DNA from: Chryseobacterium salipaludis
Lineage (GTDB): Bacteria > Bacteroidota > Bacteroidia > Flavobacteriales > Weeksellaceae
Length of the DNA: 64,000 nucleotides
Assembly (NCBI RefSeq): GCF_022968825.1
Contig: NZ_JALHKS010000002.1
Coordinates: 496,001-560,000 of the forward strand
Direction: 5' to 3'
Part shown: positions 52,448 to 61,791 of the stretch, in pieces
Numbering within the stretch: position 1 is the first letter of the stretch
Layout of the letters: every line of letters starts with the position of its first letter
Notes under the pieces: model-generated
What the model was told of the DNA's origin: nothing
The model's database searches: none
The model's input: only the letters and a program-made list of their open reading frames with translations
Made by a program: the position numbers and the translations under genes

Positions 52448-54430
52448 ATGCGCTTGGATAAAATTGCTGTTATTTTTCTGATAGCCACCGGATCACAACT
52501 TTACGCTCAGCGAATTAAGCAGGATACCCTGACCCGCAATATCGAGGAAGTGGTGGTAACCGGCAGTGGATACCAGCAAAATATCAAAGATGCACCCGCT
52601 ACGATTTCTGTGATTCCGCAATCTGATATTAAGAAAAGACAATACCGCGATGTAACTGATGTGCTGCAGGATGTTCCCGGTGTTTTTGTAACAGGCGGCG
52701 GCGGTTCCAGTGATATTTCTATCCGCGGTGCTGATGCCAAGTATACACTAATTTTAGTTGATGGGAAGCGCGTGAATACCCGTGAGCTTCGTCCGAACTC
52801 CGATGTGCCGGGAATGGAGCAGGGTTTGCTGCCGCCGGTAGAGGCTATCGAGCGTATTGAAATTGTGAAGGGTCCGATGTCCACTTTATATGGTTCTGAT
52901 GCCATGGGCGGGGTCATTAATATTATCACTAAAAAAGTTTCGCAATCCAGATGGCGCGGCTCCCTGGGAACCGATGCTGTGATTACGGAAGATTCCAACG
53001 CCGGAAACACCTACCAGGTGAATGCAAATGCCGCCGGTGCCGTGATCCGGGATATCTTGGGTATTAAAGTTAACGGATTGTATTCTACCCGCGAAGAAGA
53101 CCGGATCTCCAATGGTTTCCCAGAAAGAAATATTAAAAGTTTTGGCGCTGGGCTGACCTTTACTCCTGATGCGCAAAACATCGTGAACGCTGATTTCAAT
53201 TTCAACCGTCAGGATCGCTATTCAAGAGTTGGAAGTTCACTGCAGGAAGGCGGGCGCAGCAAGACCAATTATGAAAAACATGAGCGCACCAGCTATAGCT
53301 TGAGTCATCTGGGTAGCTACGGGAAATTAAATCTGAATAACATTCTTCAGCACGACCGAAGCGAAAATTACTCCCGGGGTATGGAGTATGAAACAACCAT
53401 ATTTAACTCTCTCGATACGTATGACTTCGGACGGCATATTTTGTCCTTCGGTGGCGAATTCAGACATGAAAAACTTAATGATCCCGGCAACCAGCTGGAA
53501 ACCGACGGCGTAGCTAAAAGCGAAATCAAAAGATCCCAGTGGGCATTGTTTGCTGAAATGAACTGGCAACTGATCCAGCGGCTGAATCTGGTGACAGGCG
53601 TGCGCTTTAATAATAATGAGTTTTACGGTTCCAACTTCAGCCCGCGTGGGTACCTGATTTGGAATGTAAATGACCAGTTTACGGTAAAAGGAGGAGTAGC
53701 TTCCGGATACAAAGCGCCTTCGCTCCGGCAGGCGACTGATGACTGGGGTCAGATTACCGGTGGTGCCAACGCGCCGATCCCGGCCGTGATCGTTGGTGAC
53801 AGCAGCGTAAAGCCTGAAAAAAGCTTTAACCAGGAACTCACGGTGATGTATCAGGATCCGGGTCAGGTTGTTAACATCAGTGTGACGGGTTATAACACGG
53901 ATTTCACAGACAAAATAACGGAAGTACGAATCTGTGATAATTGCGAGTATAACGGCGAAACCTATTTGTTCGTTTCCCGACAGACAAATGTGGATAAATC
54001 AGTAATCAGAGGCGCGGAAGCCAACGTGAACGTGAAAGTAACGCCGGCCCTGAACCTGCGTACAAACTATACCTTTACGGAAAGCAAAGTGAAATCCGGT
54101 GATCTGGAAGGGAAATCGCTTTCCAGGCTGCCGAAGCACATGGCCAATGCCTTGCTCCAGTGGAGCAGTACCCGCGATCTGGAACTGTGGACCCGGTTCA
54201 ATTACAGAAGCGAATCATTGCCGGGCATTTCCCGCGGCCGGGCTTCCGACACGACCATTTCGGGCTACTCTCTGTTGGATGCCGGAACAGTATATCGCCT
54301 GAGCCCGAATGTGCAGCTTAGTGCAGGGGTGTACAACATCTTTGATAAAGAAGTATATAACAGTACCGGCGCGAGTGAATTCAGAATTGACGGCCGCCGG
54401 TATCAGGTCGGTGCCACCTTTAAACTGTAA
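52448..54430 (+). CDS. TonB-dependent siderophore receptor
   Basis: A 660-residue outer-membrane receptor. ATG 52448 begins the signal peptide (MRLDKIAVIFLIATGSQLYAQ); the longer frame runs through the control region. Seen are a TonB box region (NIEEVVVTGSG), the plug domain (APATISVIPQSDIKKRQYRDVTDVL, GVFVTGGGGSSDISIRGAD, EIVKGPMSTLYGSDAMGGVINIITKK) and a beta-barrel ending in VGATFKL with the terminal aromatic/hydrophobic pattern. It imports a ferric siderophore, probably a catecholate, to be passed to the ABC system that follows. Confidence 0.92.
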   Translation: MRLDKIAVIFLIATGSQLYAQRIKQDTLTRNIEEVVVTGSGYQQNIKDAPATISVIPQSDIKKRQYRDVTDVLQDVPGVFVTGGGGSSDISIRGADAKYTLILVDGKRVNTRELRPNSDVPGMEQGLLPPVEAIERIEIVKGPMSTLYGSDAMGGVINIITKKVSQSRWRGSLGTDAVITEDSNAGNTYQVNANAAGAVIRDILGIKVNGLYSTREEDRISNGFPERNIKSFGAGLTFTPDAQNIVNADFNFNRQDRYSRVGSSLQEGGRSKTNYEKHERTSYSLSHLGSYGKLNLNNILQHDRSENYSRGMEYETTIFNSLDTYDFGRHILSFGGEFRHEKLNDPGNQLETDGVAKSEIKRSQWALFAEMNWQLIQRLNLVTGVRFNNNEFYGSNFSPRGYLIWNVNDQFTVKGGVASGYKAPSLRQATDDWGQITGGANAPIPAVIVGDSSVKPEKSFNQELTVMYQDPGQVVNISVTGYNTDFTDKITEVRICDNCEYNGETYLFVSRQTNVDKSVIRGAEANVNVKVTPALNLRTNYTFTESKVKSGDLEGKSLSRLPKHMANALLQWSSTRDLELWTRFNYRSESLPGISRGRASDTTISGYSLLDAGTVYRLSPNVQLSAGVYNIFDKEVYNSTGASEFRIDGRRYQVGATFKL

Positions 54431-54470
54431 CCTGTATCAGACGGTTTTGCCATAAAATTAAACAAACAAG

Positions 54471-55448
54471 ATGCCTATACTTAAGAAGATAAAAATCACT
54501 TCTTACGCTTTAATTCGGATTTTCATCATATTAACTGTTTTTTCATCCTTTGCCTCAGTTCTCATTGGGGCAAAAGGCTTTTCCCTGCGTGATCTGATCG
54601 CCCGCGAACCGATGGAAGTAATGCTGTTCCTGGTCAGCAGGCTGCCGCGCACGCTTACCATTATTTTAACCGGTATTGGACTTAGTGTTTCGGGTCTGGT
54701 TATGCAGCAGATTACGCAAAACAAATTTGTATCTCCCACCACGGCAGGTACGCTGGAAGGTTCCAAACTGGGAATTCTGCTCAGCGTCATCCTGATTCCG
54801 TCTGCCGGTATGTTCGTAAAATCGCTGTTCGCCTTCGCTTTCACTTTTGCGGTATCGCTTATCTTCCTGAAAATGGTTAATAAAGTGCGCTTCCGCAATG
54901 TTATTTTTATTCCGATTGTCGGTTTGCTTTTCGGGGGTATTATCAATTCTGTCTCTACTTTTTTTGCGGTAAATTTTAATATTGTGCAAAGCATGAATAC
55001 CTGGCTGGTCGGCGATTTTTCGGGGATTCTGCAGGGAAGATATGAACTGATGTACCTGACCATTCCACCAGTGATCGCCACCTACTTTTATGCCAACAGG
55101 TTTACGGCTGCCGGTATGGGGAAAGATTTTTCACAGAACATCGGGTTGAACTACAATGCCGTTATCTTTATTGGAATGCTGCTGATCTCTATTACAGTGG
55201 CGGTCACTACGTTGACGGCGGGCTCCATTACCTTCGTGGGGCTGGTGGCACCTAATATTATCAGCATGATGTATGGTGACCACACCCGGAAAACGCTTCC
55301 GGTGGTGGCGTTATTCGGGGCGCTGCTGCTGCTGTTCTGCGATGTGGCCGGACGGCTGATTATCTTCCCGTTTGAGGTGCCGATCGGTGTTACTGTCGGC
55401 ATTACCGGCGGTCTGGTTTTTCTGCTTTTAATTTTACGTAAGAAATGA
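54471..55448 (+). CDS. Iron-siderophore ABC permease 1 (FecCD family)
   Basis: A 325-residue inner-membrane protein with 9-10 helices of the BtuC/FecCD fold: SRLPRTLTIILTGIGLSVSGLVMQ, NKFVSPTTAGTLEGSKLGIL and TAGSITFVGLVAPNIISMMYG, the ATPase-contact loop. The sequence resembles the CeuB/YclN type. Its stop overlaps the second permease start (ATGA). Confidence 0.92.
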   Translation: MPILKKIKITSYALIRIFIILTVFSSFASVLIGAKGFSLRDLIAREPMEVMLFLVSRLPRTLTIILTGIGLSVSGLVMQQITQNKFVSPTTAGTLEGSKLGILLSVILIPSAGMFVKSLFAFAFTFAVSLIFLKMVNKVRFRNVIFIPIVGLLFGGIINSVSTFFAVNFNIVQSMNTWLVGDFSGILQGRYELMYLTIPPVIATYFYANRFTAAGMGKDFSQNIGLNYNAVIFIGMLLISITVAVTTLTAGSITFVGLVAPNIISMMYGDHTRKTLPVVALFGALLLLFCDVAGRLIIFPFEVPIGVTVGITGGLVFLLLILRKK

Positions 55449-56398
55449 GTTTAGGTAAAAATAAAATAACATTTATTGTTCTGATATCGCTGCTGTGCAC
55501 AGCCGTGTATCTCTTCTTCGGAATTAAGGGCGGAAACTTGTCCTTTGCACTGGAGTACAGAGGCATAAAGGCAGTGGCCATCCTGATTGTTTCCTGCTGC
55601 GTGGCTTTCTCGGCGGTTTCTTTCCAGACGATCACCGGTAACAAAATTCTCACTCCTTCCATCATGGGCTTTGAAGCGGTTTTTATGTTGCTCCAGAGTA
55701 TGCTTGTATTCCTTTACAGCGATAAGACCTTTAAGGTGATGAACAGTTTCGAGAACTTCACGGTTTCCGTCTTATGTATGATGGCTTTTTCGATGCTGAT
55801 GTACCTGCTTACCAAGAATAAAGGCAGAAACAACCTGTACCTGCTGCTGTTGGTCGGCCTGGTTTTCGGTTTGCTGATCGACTCTGTGAATTCTTTTATC
55901 CAGCTGCTGATTGACCCGAATGACTTCTTCATCATACAAGGGAAAATGTTTGCTTCATTTAATAAAATCAATAAGGATATTTTATGGTATGCCGGGGCTG
56001 TTATCGTTCCTCTGCTGGCCATCGGGCTGCGCTACCATAAAAAGCTGGATATTCTCTCTCTGGGCCGAGACCAGGCCATTAGTCTTGGCCTGAACTACCG
56101 GAAAACAGTGCGGAGCCTATTCCTGATTATAGCCGTCATGGTTTCGCTTTCCACGGCTCTGGTAGGGCCGGTGGGCTTTCTGGGCCTGCTCACCGCCAAC
56201 CTGACCTATGAATTGCTGAAAACCTACCGGCACAAAATTATTTTACCGGTTTGCTGCCTGGTTACTTTTATTATTATTATCTCCGGTCAGTTTCTTACGG
56301 AACATGTTTTTAATTTAAAAACACCGGTAACCACCATCATCAATTTCTTTGGTGGAATTTACTTTTTATTGCTCATCCTGAATGCTAAAAAAATATGA
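55445..56398 (+). CDS. Iron-siderophore ABC permease 2 (FecCD family)
   Basis: A 317-residue permease, the partner of the previous gene in a heterodimer like CeuC/YclO. Motifs: VAFSAVSFQTITGNKILTPSIMGFEAVFML and GPVGFLGLLTANLTYELL. It overlaps the preceding permease gene and the following ATPase gene by 4 bases each, so the three are translated together. Confidence 0.92.
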   Translation: MSLGKNKITFIVLISLLCTAVYLFFGIKGGNLSFALEYRGIKAVAILIVSCCVAFSAVSFQTITGNKILTPSIMGFEAVFMLLQSMLVFLYSDKTFKVMNSFENFTVSVLCMMAFSMLMYLLTKNKGRNNLYLLLLVGLVFGLLIDSVNSFIQLLIDPNDFFIIQGKMFASFNKINKDILWYAGAVIVPLLAIGLRYHKKLDILSLGRDQAISLGLNYRKTVRSLFLIIAVMVSLSTALVGPVGFLGLLTANLTYELLKTYRHKIILPVCCLVTFIIIISGQFLTEHVFNLKTPVTTIINFFGGIYFLLLILNAKKI

Positions 56399-57153
56399 TC
56401 GAAATTAAAAATATCAGTAAAAGTTTCGGTGAACGCTCCATCCTGAAAGGGGTAGATCTGAAATTCGAGGAAGGGAAGATTACCGCACTCATTGGCAGTA
56501 ATGGCGCTGGTAAGAGTACGCTGCTTTCTGTGATCAGCCGTTTGCTGAAACAGGACGAAGGCGTGGTCCTGATTAATGATAAAAACATCACGGAGTATAA
56601 AAACAAGGTGCTGGCGCAACAGCTGTCCATCCTAAAACAATTTAATAATACAGCGATCCGAATTACAGTGCGCGAGCTGATTTCCTTCGGCCGGTTCCCG
56701 TATTCCGAAAATAAACTTACAGAAAAGGATGAACAAAAAATCCGGGAAGCTATTGAGTTTCTGGGTCTGGAAGACCTGCAGGATTCTTTTCTGGATGAAC
56801 TGAGCGGCGGCCAGAAACAGCGCGCTTACCTCGCGATGGTGGTGGCACAGGATACCCAGTACATTTTGCTGGATGAACCGCTTAATAATCTGGACATGAA
56901 GCATTCTGTACACATGATGAAAACGCTGCGCAAACTGTGTGATGAACTCAACAAAACCATCATCATTGTCTTGCACGACATCAATTTTGCGGCTTCTTTT
57001 TCTGACTATATCGTGGCGTTAAAGAACGGGAATGTGCAGTATTATGATAAAACTTCGCAAGTAATCAGGGAAGAAGTGCTCGAAGAAATTTTCGAGATCC
57101 CGTTTCGCATCACCCTATGCAACAACCGAAAAATTTGTAACTATTATATTTAA
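56395..57153 (+). CDS. Iron-siderophore ABC ATPase
   Basis: A 252-residue nucleotide-binding subunit: Walker A GSNGAGKSTL (about 33-42), Q-loop, signature LSGGQKQRAYLAM, Walker B YILLDEPLNNLD, switch His in IIVLHDINFAASF. It is the CeuD/YclP/FecE type and powers import through the two preceding permeases. ATGA overlap with the second permease gene. Confidence 0.95.
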   Translation: MIEIKNISKSFGERSILKGVDLKFEEGKITALIGSNGAGKSTLLSVISRLLKQDEGVVLINDKNITEYKNKVLAQQLSILKQFNNTAIRITVRELISFGRFPYSENKLTEKDEQKIREAIEFLGLEDLQDSFLDELSGGQKQRAYLAMVVAQDTQYILLDEPLNNLDMKHSVHMMKTLRKLCDELNKTIIIVLHDINFAASFSDYIVALKNGNVQYYDKTSQVIREEVLEEIFEIPFRITLCNNRKICNYYI

Positions 57154-57158
57154 CTATT

Positions 57159-58088
57159 ATGAAAAAATTAGCATGTATTTTTGGTGCGGTGGCACTGGCT
57201 TTCACAACTTCGTGCTCCGACAGTAAAACAGCAGGAGATAACCAGGCAGAAACCGTTCAGATCATTCACGCGCTGGATACCGTTCAGGTGCCGAAGAATC
57301 CCCAAAGAATTGTGGTGCTGGATTACAGCGAACTGGAAGATCTGGATCTGATCGGCGCAAACGTGGTGGGTATGCCGAAAACAGGCCTGCCGGCGCATCT
57401 CAGCAAGTATGGTGATAACAAGGACATCGTTGATCTGGGCAGCCTGGTGGAAGTTAATATGGAAAAAATCAATGAGTTGCAGCCGGACCTGATTATCATC
57501 GGGGGTCGTTTGCAGGAGTCTTACCCGGAATTCTCCAAAATTGCACCTACAATGCTCCGGGAATGGAATACCGCCGACCAACTGGGTGCACTGAAAACAA
57601 ATCTGGATAATCTCGGGAAAATCTTCAATAAGGAAGAAGTGTTCAATGAAGCGTACCGCAACATTGTGGCGAAGGCTGAAAGAATTAAAACCAAAGGAGA
57701 AGCCTCTGATAAGAAAGCGCTGGCAGTTCTTCATAACAAAGGAAAAATGAGTGCTTACGGAAAAGGTTCGCGTTTTGGGCTCATCCACGATATTCTCGGC
57801 GTTAAAGAAGCTGCCACTGGTCTGGATACCCACCTGCACGGAACCCGCGTTTCCAGCGAATTTTTGCTTGATAAAAACCCGGATATTCTGTTTGTAGTAG
57901 ACCGCAGTGACGCCATCGGTGACAAAGCTCTTGACAAAACAGAGTTTGAGAATCAGCTCGTGAAAAATACCAATGCCTACAAGAATAACAAAATCGTATA
58001 CCTGAATTCGCAGGTCTGGTATCTGGCCGGCGGTGGCGTTGCTTCCATTAATATGATGATGGACGAGGTGGAAAAGGCAATCGATTAA
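57159..58088 (+). CDS. Siderophore-binding lipoprotein of the ABC importer
   Basis: A 309-residue lipoprotein (lipobox TTSC) of the class III/PBP-like fold. KNPQRIVVLDYSELEDLDLIGANVVGMPKTGLP and MEKINELQPDLIIIGGR...YPEFSKIAPT resemble CeuE and YclQ, which bind ferric catecholates such as petrobactin or hydrolysed enterobactin. It presents the iron complex to the permeases. It lies 5 bases after the ATPase gene. Confidence 0.9.
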   Translation: MKKLACIFGAVALAFTTSCSDSKTAGDNQAETVQIIHALDTVQVPKNPQRIVVLDYSELEDLDLIGANVVGMPKTGLPAHLSKYGDNKDIVDLGSLVEVNMEKINELQPDLIIIGGRLQESYPEFSKIAPTMLREWNTADQLGALKTNLDNLGKIFNKEEVFNEAYRNIVAKAERIKTKGEASDKKALAVLHNKGKMSAYGKGSRFGLIHDILGVKEAATGLDTHLHGTRVSSEFLLDKNPDILFVVDRSDAIGDKALDKTEFENQLVKNTNAYKNNKIVYLNSQVWYLAGGGVASINMMMDEVEKAID

Positions 58089-58089
58089 G

Positions 58090-58506
58090 ATGTGGGCAGT
58101 GTACGCCCTGCTCTCTGCGCTGTTTGCTTCTTTCACAGCCATTACAGCTAAAACGGGAGTGGCCAACATAAATTCCAACCTGGCGACCGGCATCAGAACC
58201 ATCATCGTTTTGGTGATGATCTGGCTGATTATCTGGGCCAGAAGCGAACACCGCGGCCTGGCTGCACTAAGCAGGTACAACTGGTTTTTCCTGGTGCTGT
58301 CGGGAATTTGTACCGGACTTTCCTGGATATTTTATTTTAAGGCGCTCAAGGAGGGAAACATTTCCCAGGTTGCGCTGCTGGATAAATTAAGTGTGGTATT
58401 TACGCTGGTACTGGCCGCGGTATTTCTTCAGGAAAAGCTGGATCTAAAGACGATGCTGGCCGCCAGTTTAATCGTAGGCGGAACTGTATTACTTTTATAT
58501 AAATAA
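58090..58506 (+). CDS. Small EamA-family membrane protein
   Basis: A 138-residue protein with 4-5 membrane helices and one EamA repeat (MWAVYALLSALFASFTAITAK, WIFYFKALKEGNISQVALLDKLSVVFTLVLAAVFL). Half-size EamA proteins may act as dimers to export or import small molecules. It starts 1 base after the binding-protein stop, inside the siderophore operon, where a role in export of used siderophore is possible but unproven. Confidence 0.85.
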   Translation: MWAVYALLSALFASFTAITAKTGVANINSNLATGIRTIIVLVMIWLIIWARSEHRGLAALSRYNWFFLVLSGICTGLSWIFYFKALKEGNISQVALLDKLSVVFTLVLAAVFLQEKLDLKTMLAASLIVGGTVLLLYK

Positions 58507-58514
58507 TTAAAAAT

Positions 58515-59327
58515 ATGTCAAATAAAGGTCGAATTATCACAACGCTCGTTCGCAAGGAAAACCTGAGTCCACACCTGATCCGGTGTTATTTAACTGCTGA
58601 TCACCTCGAGCAGTTTGCCGCTACCACCGTAGGCGATAACAACAAAATTGCCGTGCCGCCTGCCGGCCTCAATGAAGTTCATTTTCCGGAATATGATATG
58701 GAACGGCACGAATGGAAGTATCCACCGGCAGACCTAGCGCCCAAAATCAGAACCTATACCCACAGAGGACTGGATCTGGAAAAGAAGGAACTGATCATTG
58801 ATTTTGTTAACCACGGGGAAACCGGTCCGGCCTCTTCCTGGGCCATCCATGCGAAACCCGGTGCTAAGCTGGGGGTAATGATGCGCACGGAAGCCAGCGA
58901 ACTCTTCGCGCCTGCAGACTGGTATCTGCTGGCCGGTGATGCCACAGCTATTCCGGTGCTGAGTGTAATTCTGGAAGCTTTACCGGAAACGGCTGCCGGT
59001 GTCTGCATTATCGAAGTAAGCGAAGCAGCAGATATTATTCCGCTGGCCACGGAGGCGGATATTGAATTCCGGTGGGTGATTAATGACCAGCCGGAACACT
59101 ACAGTAAAATTTATGATGAGGTACGAATGGTACTTCTGCCTTCGGGTTCCAAATTCGGATATGTAGCCGCAGAATTTTCCGCCGTGAAAGCGATCCGGCA
59201 GTATCTGCGCAAAGAAAAGAATTGGACCAACAAGGAGCTGTATGCCTATTCCTACTGGAAAGCCGGTGCTGCTGAAGATCAGTCGCAGGCTGACCGGCAG
59301 CGTGAAAAAAACGAATTTGCGGGATAG
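58515..59327 (+). CDS. Siderophore-interacting flavin reductase
   Basis: A 270-residue protein of the SIP/ViuB family. FAD-binding part: RCYLTADHLEQF, IRTYTHRGLD (the RxYT motif), GPASSWAIHAKPG; NAD(P)H-binding part: WYLLAGDATAIPVLSVILEALP and the end YAYSYWKAGA. It reduces Fe(III) in the imported siderophore to release Fe(II) in the cytoplasm, completing the pathway encoded by this operon. Last gene of the operon. Confidence 0.92.
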   Translation: MSNKGRIITTLVRKENLSPHLIRCYLTADHLEQFAATTVGDNNKIAVPPAGLNEVHFPEYDMERHEWKYPPADLAPKIRTYTHRGLDLEKKELIIDFVNHGETGPASSWAIHAKPGAKLGVMMRTEASELFAPADWYLLAGDATAIPVLSVILEALPETAAGVCIIEVSEAADIIPLATEADIEFRWVINDQPEHYSKIYDEVRMVLLPSGSKFGYVAAEFSAVKAIRQYLRKEKNWTNKELYAYSYWKAGAAEDQSQADRQREKNEFAG

Positions 59328-59382
59328 CGAAACAAAATGTCAACCGGGTGATTTTAGAATAAAAGCCGGTATAAACAAAGAA

Positions 59383-59416
59383 AAAATCCGCGGTGCCGTC
59401 AGGCACCGCGGATTTT
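59383..59416. terminator. Bidirectional terminator
   Basis: Perfect 15-bp stem AAAATCCGCGGTGCC/GGCACCGCGGATTTT with a GTCA loop; A run left and T run right serve both converging genes. Confidence 0.93.
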
Positions 59417-59447
59417 CGTGTAATTACAAACTGTTTTTAGTAACCGT

Positions 59448-60113
59448 TTAAAACCGGAAAGCGGCACCCAAATTCAGGCCCACACGTGTCAGGCCTTCTT
59501 TTTCATCGTCACCCAGTGTTTTTGGCGAACCATCAATTTTAACAGCAGTAAGTGTTCCGGCCGTAAAGTTTAACTGCGGTCCGATCAGAAACGAGGGATT
59601 AACTGCATACATGTAACCGATTGTTCCGGATAATCCCAAGTTAGAACCCACAGTTTTTACGCTTCTGTAAGCCTGAGGACTTGAAAGAACATCTTCATAG
59701 CTGATCAAACCAAGTGCTAATTCATAGAAAAGCTTGTGAGGGGTCTCTTCATTAATGTTTGAATATAGCAGTGACGGTCCGATAAAAGTAATTTTATCCT
59801 TAGCATCCGCCTGGAACGGAATGAGATTACCGTTGTGATCCATATCTGTCAATGTTCCGTTTGCGGAAGTCGTGTATAAATTAAATTTTGCACCAAGGCT
59901 TAAGCTGCTGTTTATAGAATAATAAGCCGCCAGATCATAATTCATTCCGGACTTTAATTGTTTAATGAAATCTTTTGTAGTGCCCGGGATGCCATCCGGG
60001 ATTTCGGCGGTGCGCCAGGCATAACCAATGCTTGGCATCAAGGTGATTTTCTTTTGTGCAAAGGACGCCGCCGGCAAAGCAGCCAACAGCAGAAAAAGGT
60101 ATTTGTTTTTCAT
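59448..60113 (-). CDS. Outer-membrane beta-barrel protein
   Basis: A 221-residue protein; ATG 60113 begins a signal peptide (MKNKYLFLLLAALPAASFAQ). Alternating hydrophobic strands (ITLMPSIGYAW, YDLAAYYSINSSLSLGAKFNLYT, VGLNLGAAFRF with a terminal Phe) indicate an 8-stranded barrel of the OmpA/porin-like type. The function is unknown. Confidence 0.78.
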   Translation of the reverse strand: MKNKYLFLLLAALPAASFAQKKITLMPSIGYAWRTAEIPDGIPGTTKDFIKQLKSGMNYDLAAYYSINSSLSLGAKFNLYTTSANGTLTDMDHNGNLIPFQADAKDKITFIGPSLLYSNINEETPHKLFYELALGLISYEDVLSSPQAYRSVKTVGSNLGLSGTIGYMYAVNPSFLIGPQLNFTAGTLTAVKIDGSPKTLGDDEKEGLTRVGLNLGAAFRF

Positions 60114-60127
60114 GTATAAAATTTTGC

Positions 60128-60135
60128 CAAATATA
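60128..60135 (-). promoter_or_regulatory. -7 promoter element of the barrel-protein gene
   Basis: Minus-strand TATATTTG, 15 bases before ATG 60113, giving a very short leader. Confidence 0.5.
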
Positions 60136-60330
60136 TAAGTATTTCCTTTCCGGACAAACAATTATTTTCCATAAAATGAAGTACGCTGAGATATGTTTAT
60201 AAATAAAATGTTGCGCTGATTAAATTTATAAAGGCAAGGAATGCAAAGCAATAAAAATGGTTGTAATACGCCGAAGTTTACGGTTGAAAATGGTAATAAA
60301 GCAAAGCGGCTGATTGTTATGTTTTAATAA

Positions 60331-60723
60331 TCAGTATCTGAACCGGCGGTCATCTTTCTTTTGAGACAAACGTTTTTTGGCTTCGAGTCTTTTCTCGATT
60401 TTTGCTTTTCCGGGCTTGGTGGGTTTGCGGGCTTTCGGGAGGAAGAGTGCGGAGGCGACTATTTCCCGGAGGCGCAGGACTGCCTGTTTCTTGTTAAGAA
60501 GTTGCGTGCGGTGTTCCGAAGAAGTAAGTTGCAAAATGCCCTGCTGGCTGATTCTGTTTTTCAGTTTTCGGAAAATCAGGTCTTTTTCTTCATCGGAAAA
60601 GAAAGCACTGGCCGGAATATCCCAGAGCACAGTGACTGCCGTTTCCACTTTATTGACGTTCTGGCCGCCTGTACCGCTGCTGCGCGAGGTTTTATAGGTA
60701 AGTTCACTGGTGAAATCTTTCAT
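60331..60723 (-). CDS. arfB: Ribosome rescue factor ArfB
   Basis: A 130-residue peptidyl-tRNA hydrolase like YaeJ/ArfB: GGQ at about residues 18-20 (SSGTGGQNVNKVET), a release-factor-type catalytic domain, and a basic tail (KIEKRLEAKKRLSQKKDDRRF) that enters the mRNA channel of stalled ribosomes. Its start lies inside the end of the menE-like gene (20-base overlap), so it is translated from the same message. Confidence 0.93.
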   Translation of the reverse strand: MKDFTSELTYKTSRSSGTGGQNVNKVETAVTVLWDIPASAFFSDEEKDLIFRKLKNRISQQGILQLTSSEHRTQLLNKKQAVLRLREIVASALFLPKARKPTKPGKAKIEKRLEAKKRLSQKKDDRRFRY

Positions 60724-61744
60724 TGCTTTTTAATATGTTCAACAGTTCAAGGCGACTTACTTTTCCGTTCGGTGTCCGCGGAAACTCCGGAATGAAAATT
60801 ATTTCCTTCGGAAGGTGATTCCTGGTCGGGAATGTCAGATGTCTGATGTCATCTGTGAGCACAGAAGATTCCCCGCCTTCAATCGCCAAAACGAGTTTTT
60901 GACCCAGCTGTTCATCGGGAAGGCCAAGAAAAGCCAGTTCGCGATCGGTAACGGTATGCACCAAAGTTTCCAGTTGTTCCGGAAATATTTTAAGGCCGCC
61001 GGAATTGATGACATTGTCATATCTGCCCTGAAAAATAAAACTGTTGGTTCCGGTAAGTTCCACCAGGTCATTGGTCACAATGAGTTCTGCGGAAAGTTGT
61101 GGCGCCAGGATTTGCAGGCAACCGCGAGGGTCCAAAAATATCTGTACGCCGCTCAGCACGGTGAAGTCCGGAGCAGCTTTGGGAAAGATTTCTTTCAGCG
61201 CGATATGCGAAAGGGTTTCAGACATGCCGTAGGTCTCGTAGATTTTCACCTTCTTTTCATGGCCCTGCATCACGTTCTGAATTTTGGCTTTCAAAGCGGC
61301 AGAAACAGCAGCACCGCCAATAATGATGTTTCTGATCAGATGCAGTTTGTCCAGGGAATGTTCTACCTGCAGCGGAGTTAAAGCACAGAAATCAACGGTT
61401 TCTGCCAAGTGTTCCAGCGGACGCACAGATGGCTCGCTGACCATGAGTTTCAGCTGCTGCTCAATGGCGCGGACCACCATCATCTTGCCCGAAATATAGG
61501 CCACCGGCAAACACAGCAAAGCGCTATCTCCTGCCTGCAAACCCAGAAACCGACAGGTCATCCTGGCGGAGTGGCGCATTCTGTCTTTTTCGATTTCCAG
61601 AATTTTCGGAGTGCCGGTGGAGCCGGAAGTCTGTACCTGAACTGTTTCGGTTTCGCTGAACCATTCTTGCACGAACGCAAGTGTCTGCCGGTCGAAATCA
61701 GTGGCAGGTTCGGCATCGTGATAGTTTGGAAAAGAAATGTTCAT
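60704..61744 (-). CDS. menE: AMP-binding enzyme, probable o-succinylbenzoate-CoA ligase (MenE)
   Basis: A 346-residue adenylate-forming enzyme. ATG 61744 (MNISFPNYHD) is chosen, since the longer frame runs through a palindromic repeat. Motifs: QTSGSTGTPKILE (P-loop), YETYGMSETLSHIA, QGRYDNVINSGGLKIFPEQ and the Lys motif RTPNGKVSR. It is shorter than typical CoA ligases, as MenE of flavobacteria tends to be. Likely in menaquinone synthesis; no other men gene is in the window, so the substrate is inferred. Confidence 0.75.
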   Translation of the reverse strand: MNISFPNYHDAEPATDFDRQTLAFVQEWFSETETVQVQTSGSTGTPKILEIEKDRMRHSARMTCRFLGLQAGDSALLCLPVAYISGKMMVVRAIEQQLKLMVSEPSVRPLEHLAETVDFCALTPLQVEHSLDKLHLIRNIIIGGAAVSAALKAKIQNVMQGHEKKVKIYETYGMSETLSHIALKEIFPKAAPDFTVLSGVQIFLDPRGCLQILAPQLSAELIVTNDLVELTGTNSFIFQGRYDNVINSGGLKIFPEQLETLVHTVTDRELAFLGLPDEQLGQKLVLAIEGGESSVLTDDIRHLTFPTRNHLPKEIIFIPEFPRTPNGKVSRLELLNILKSNERFHQ

Positions 61745-61791
61745 GGTGGCAGCAGTAAATGTTAAAGATAAAAGTTTTGCGTGAAAGAAAG

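Noticed and set aside
57168-58280. A 370-codon minus-strand frame across the binding-protein gene
   Set aside because: Shadow of a well supported gene in a tight operon; no promoter or family pattern.
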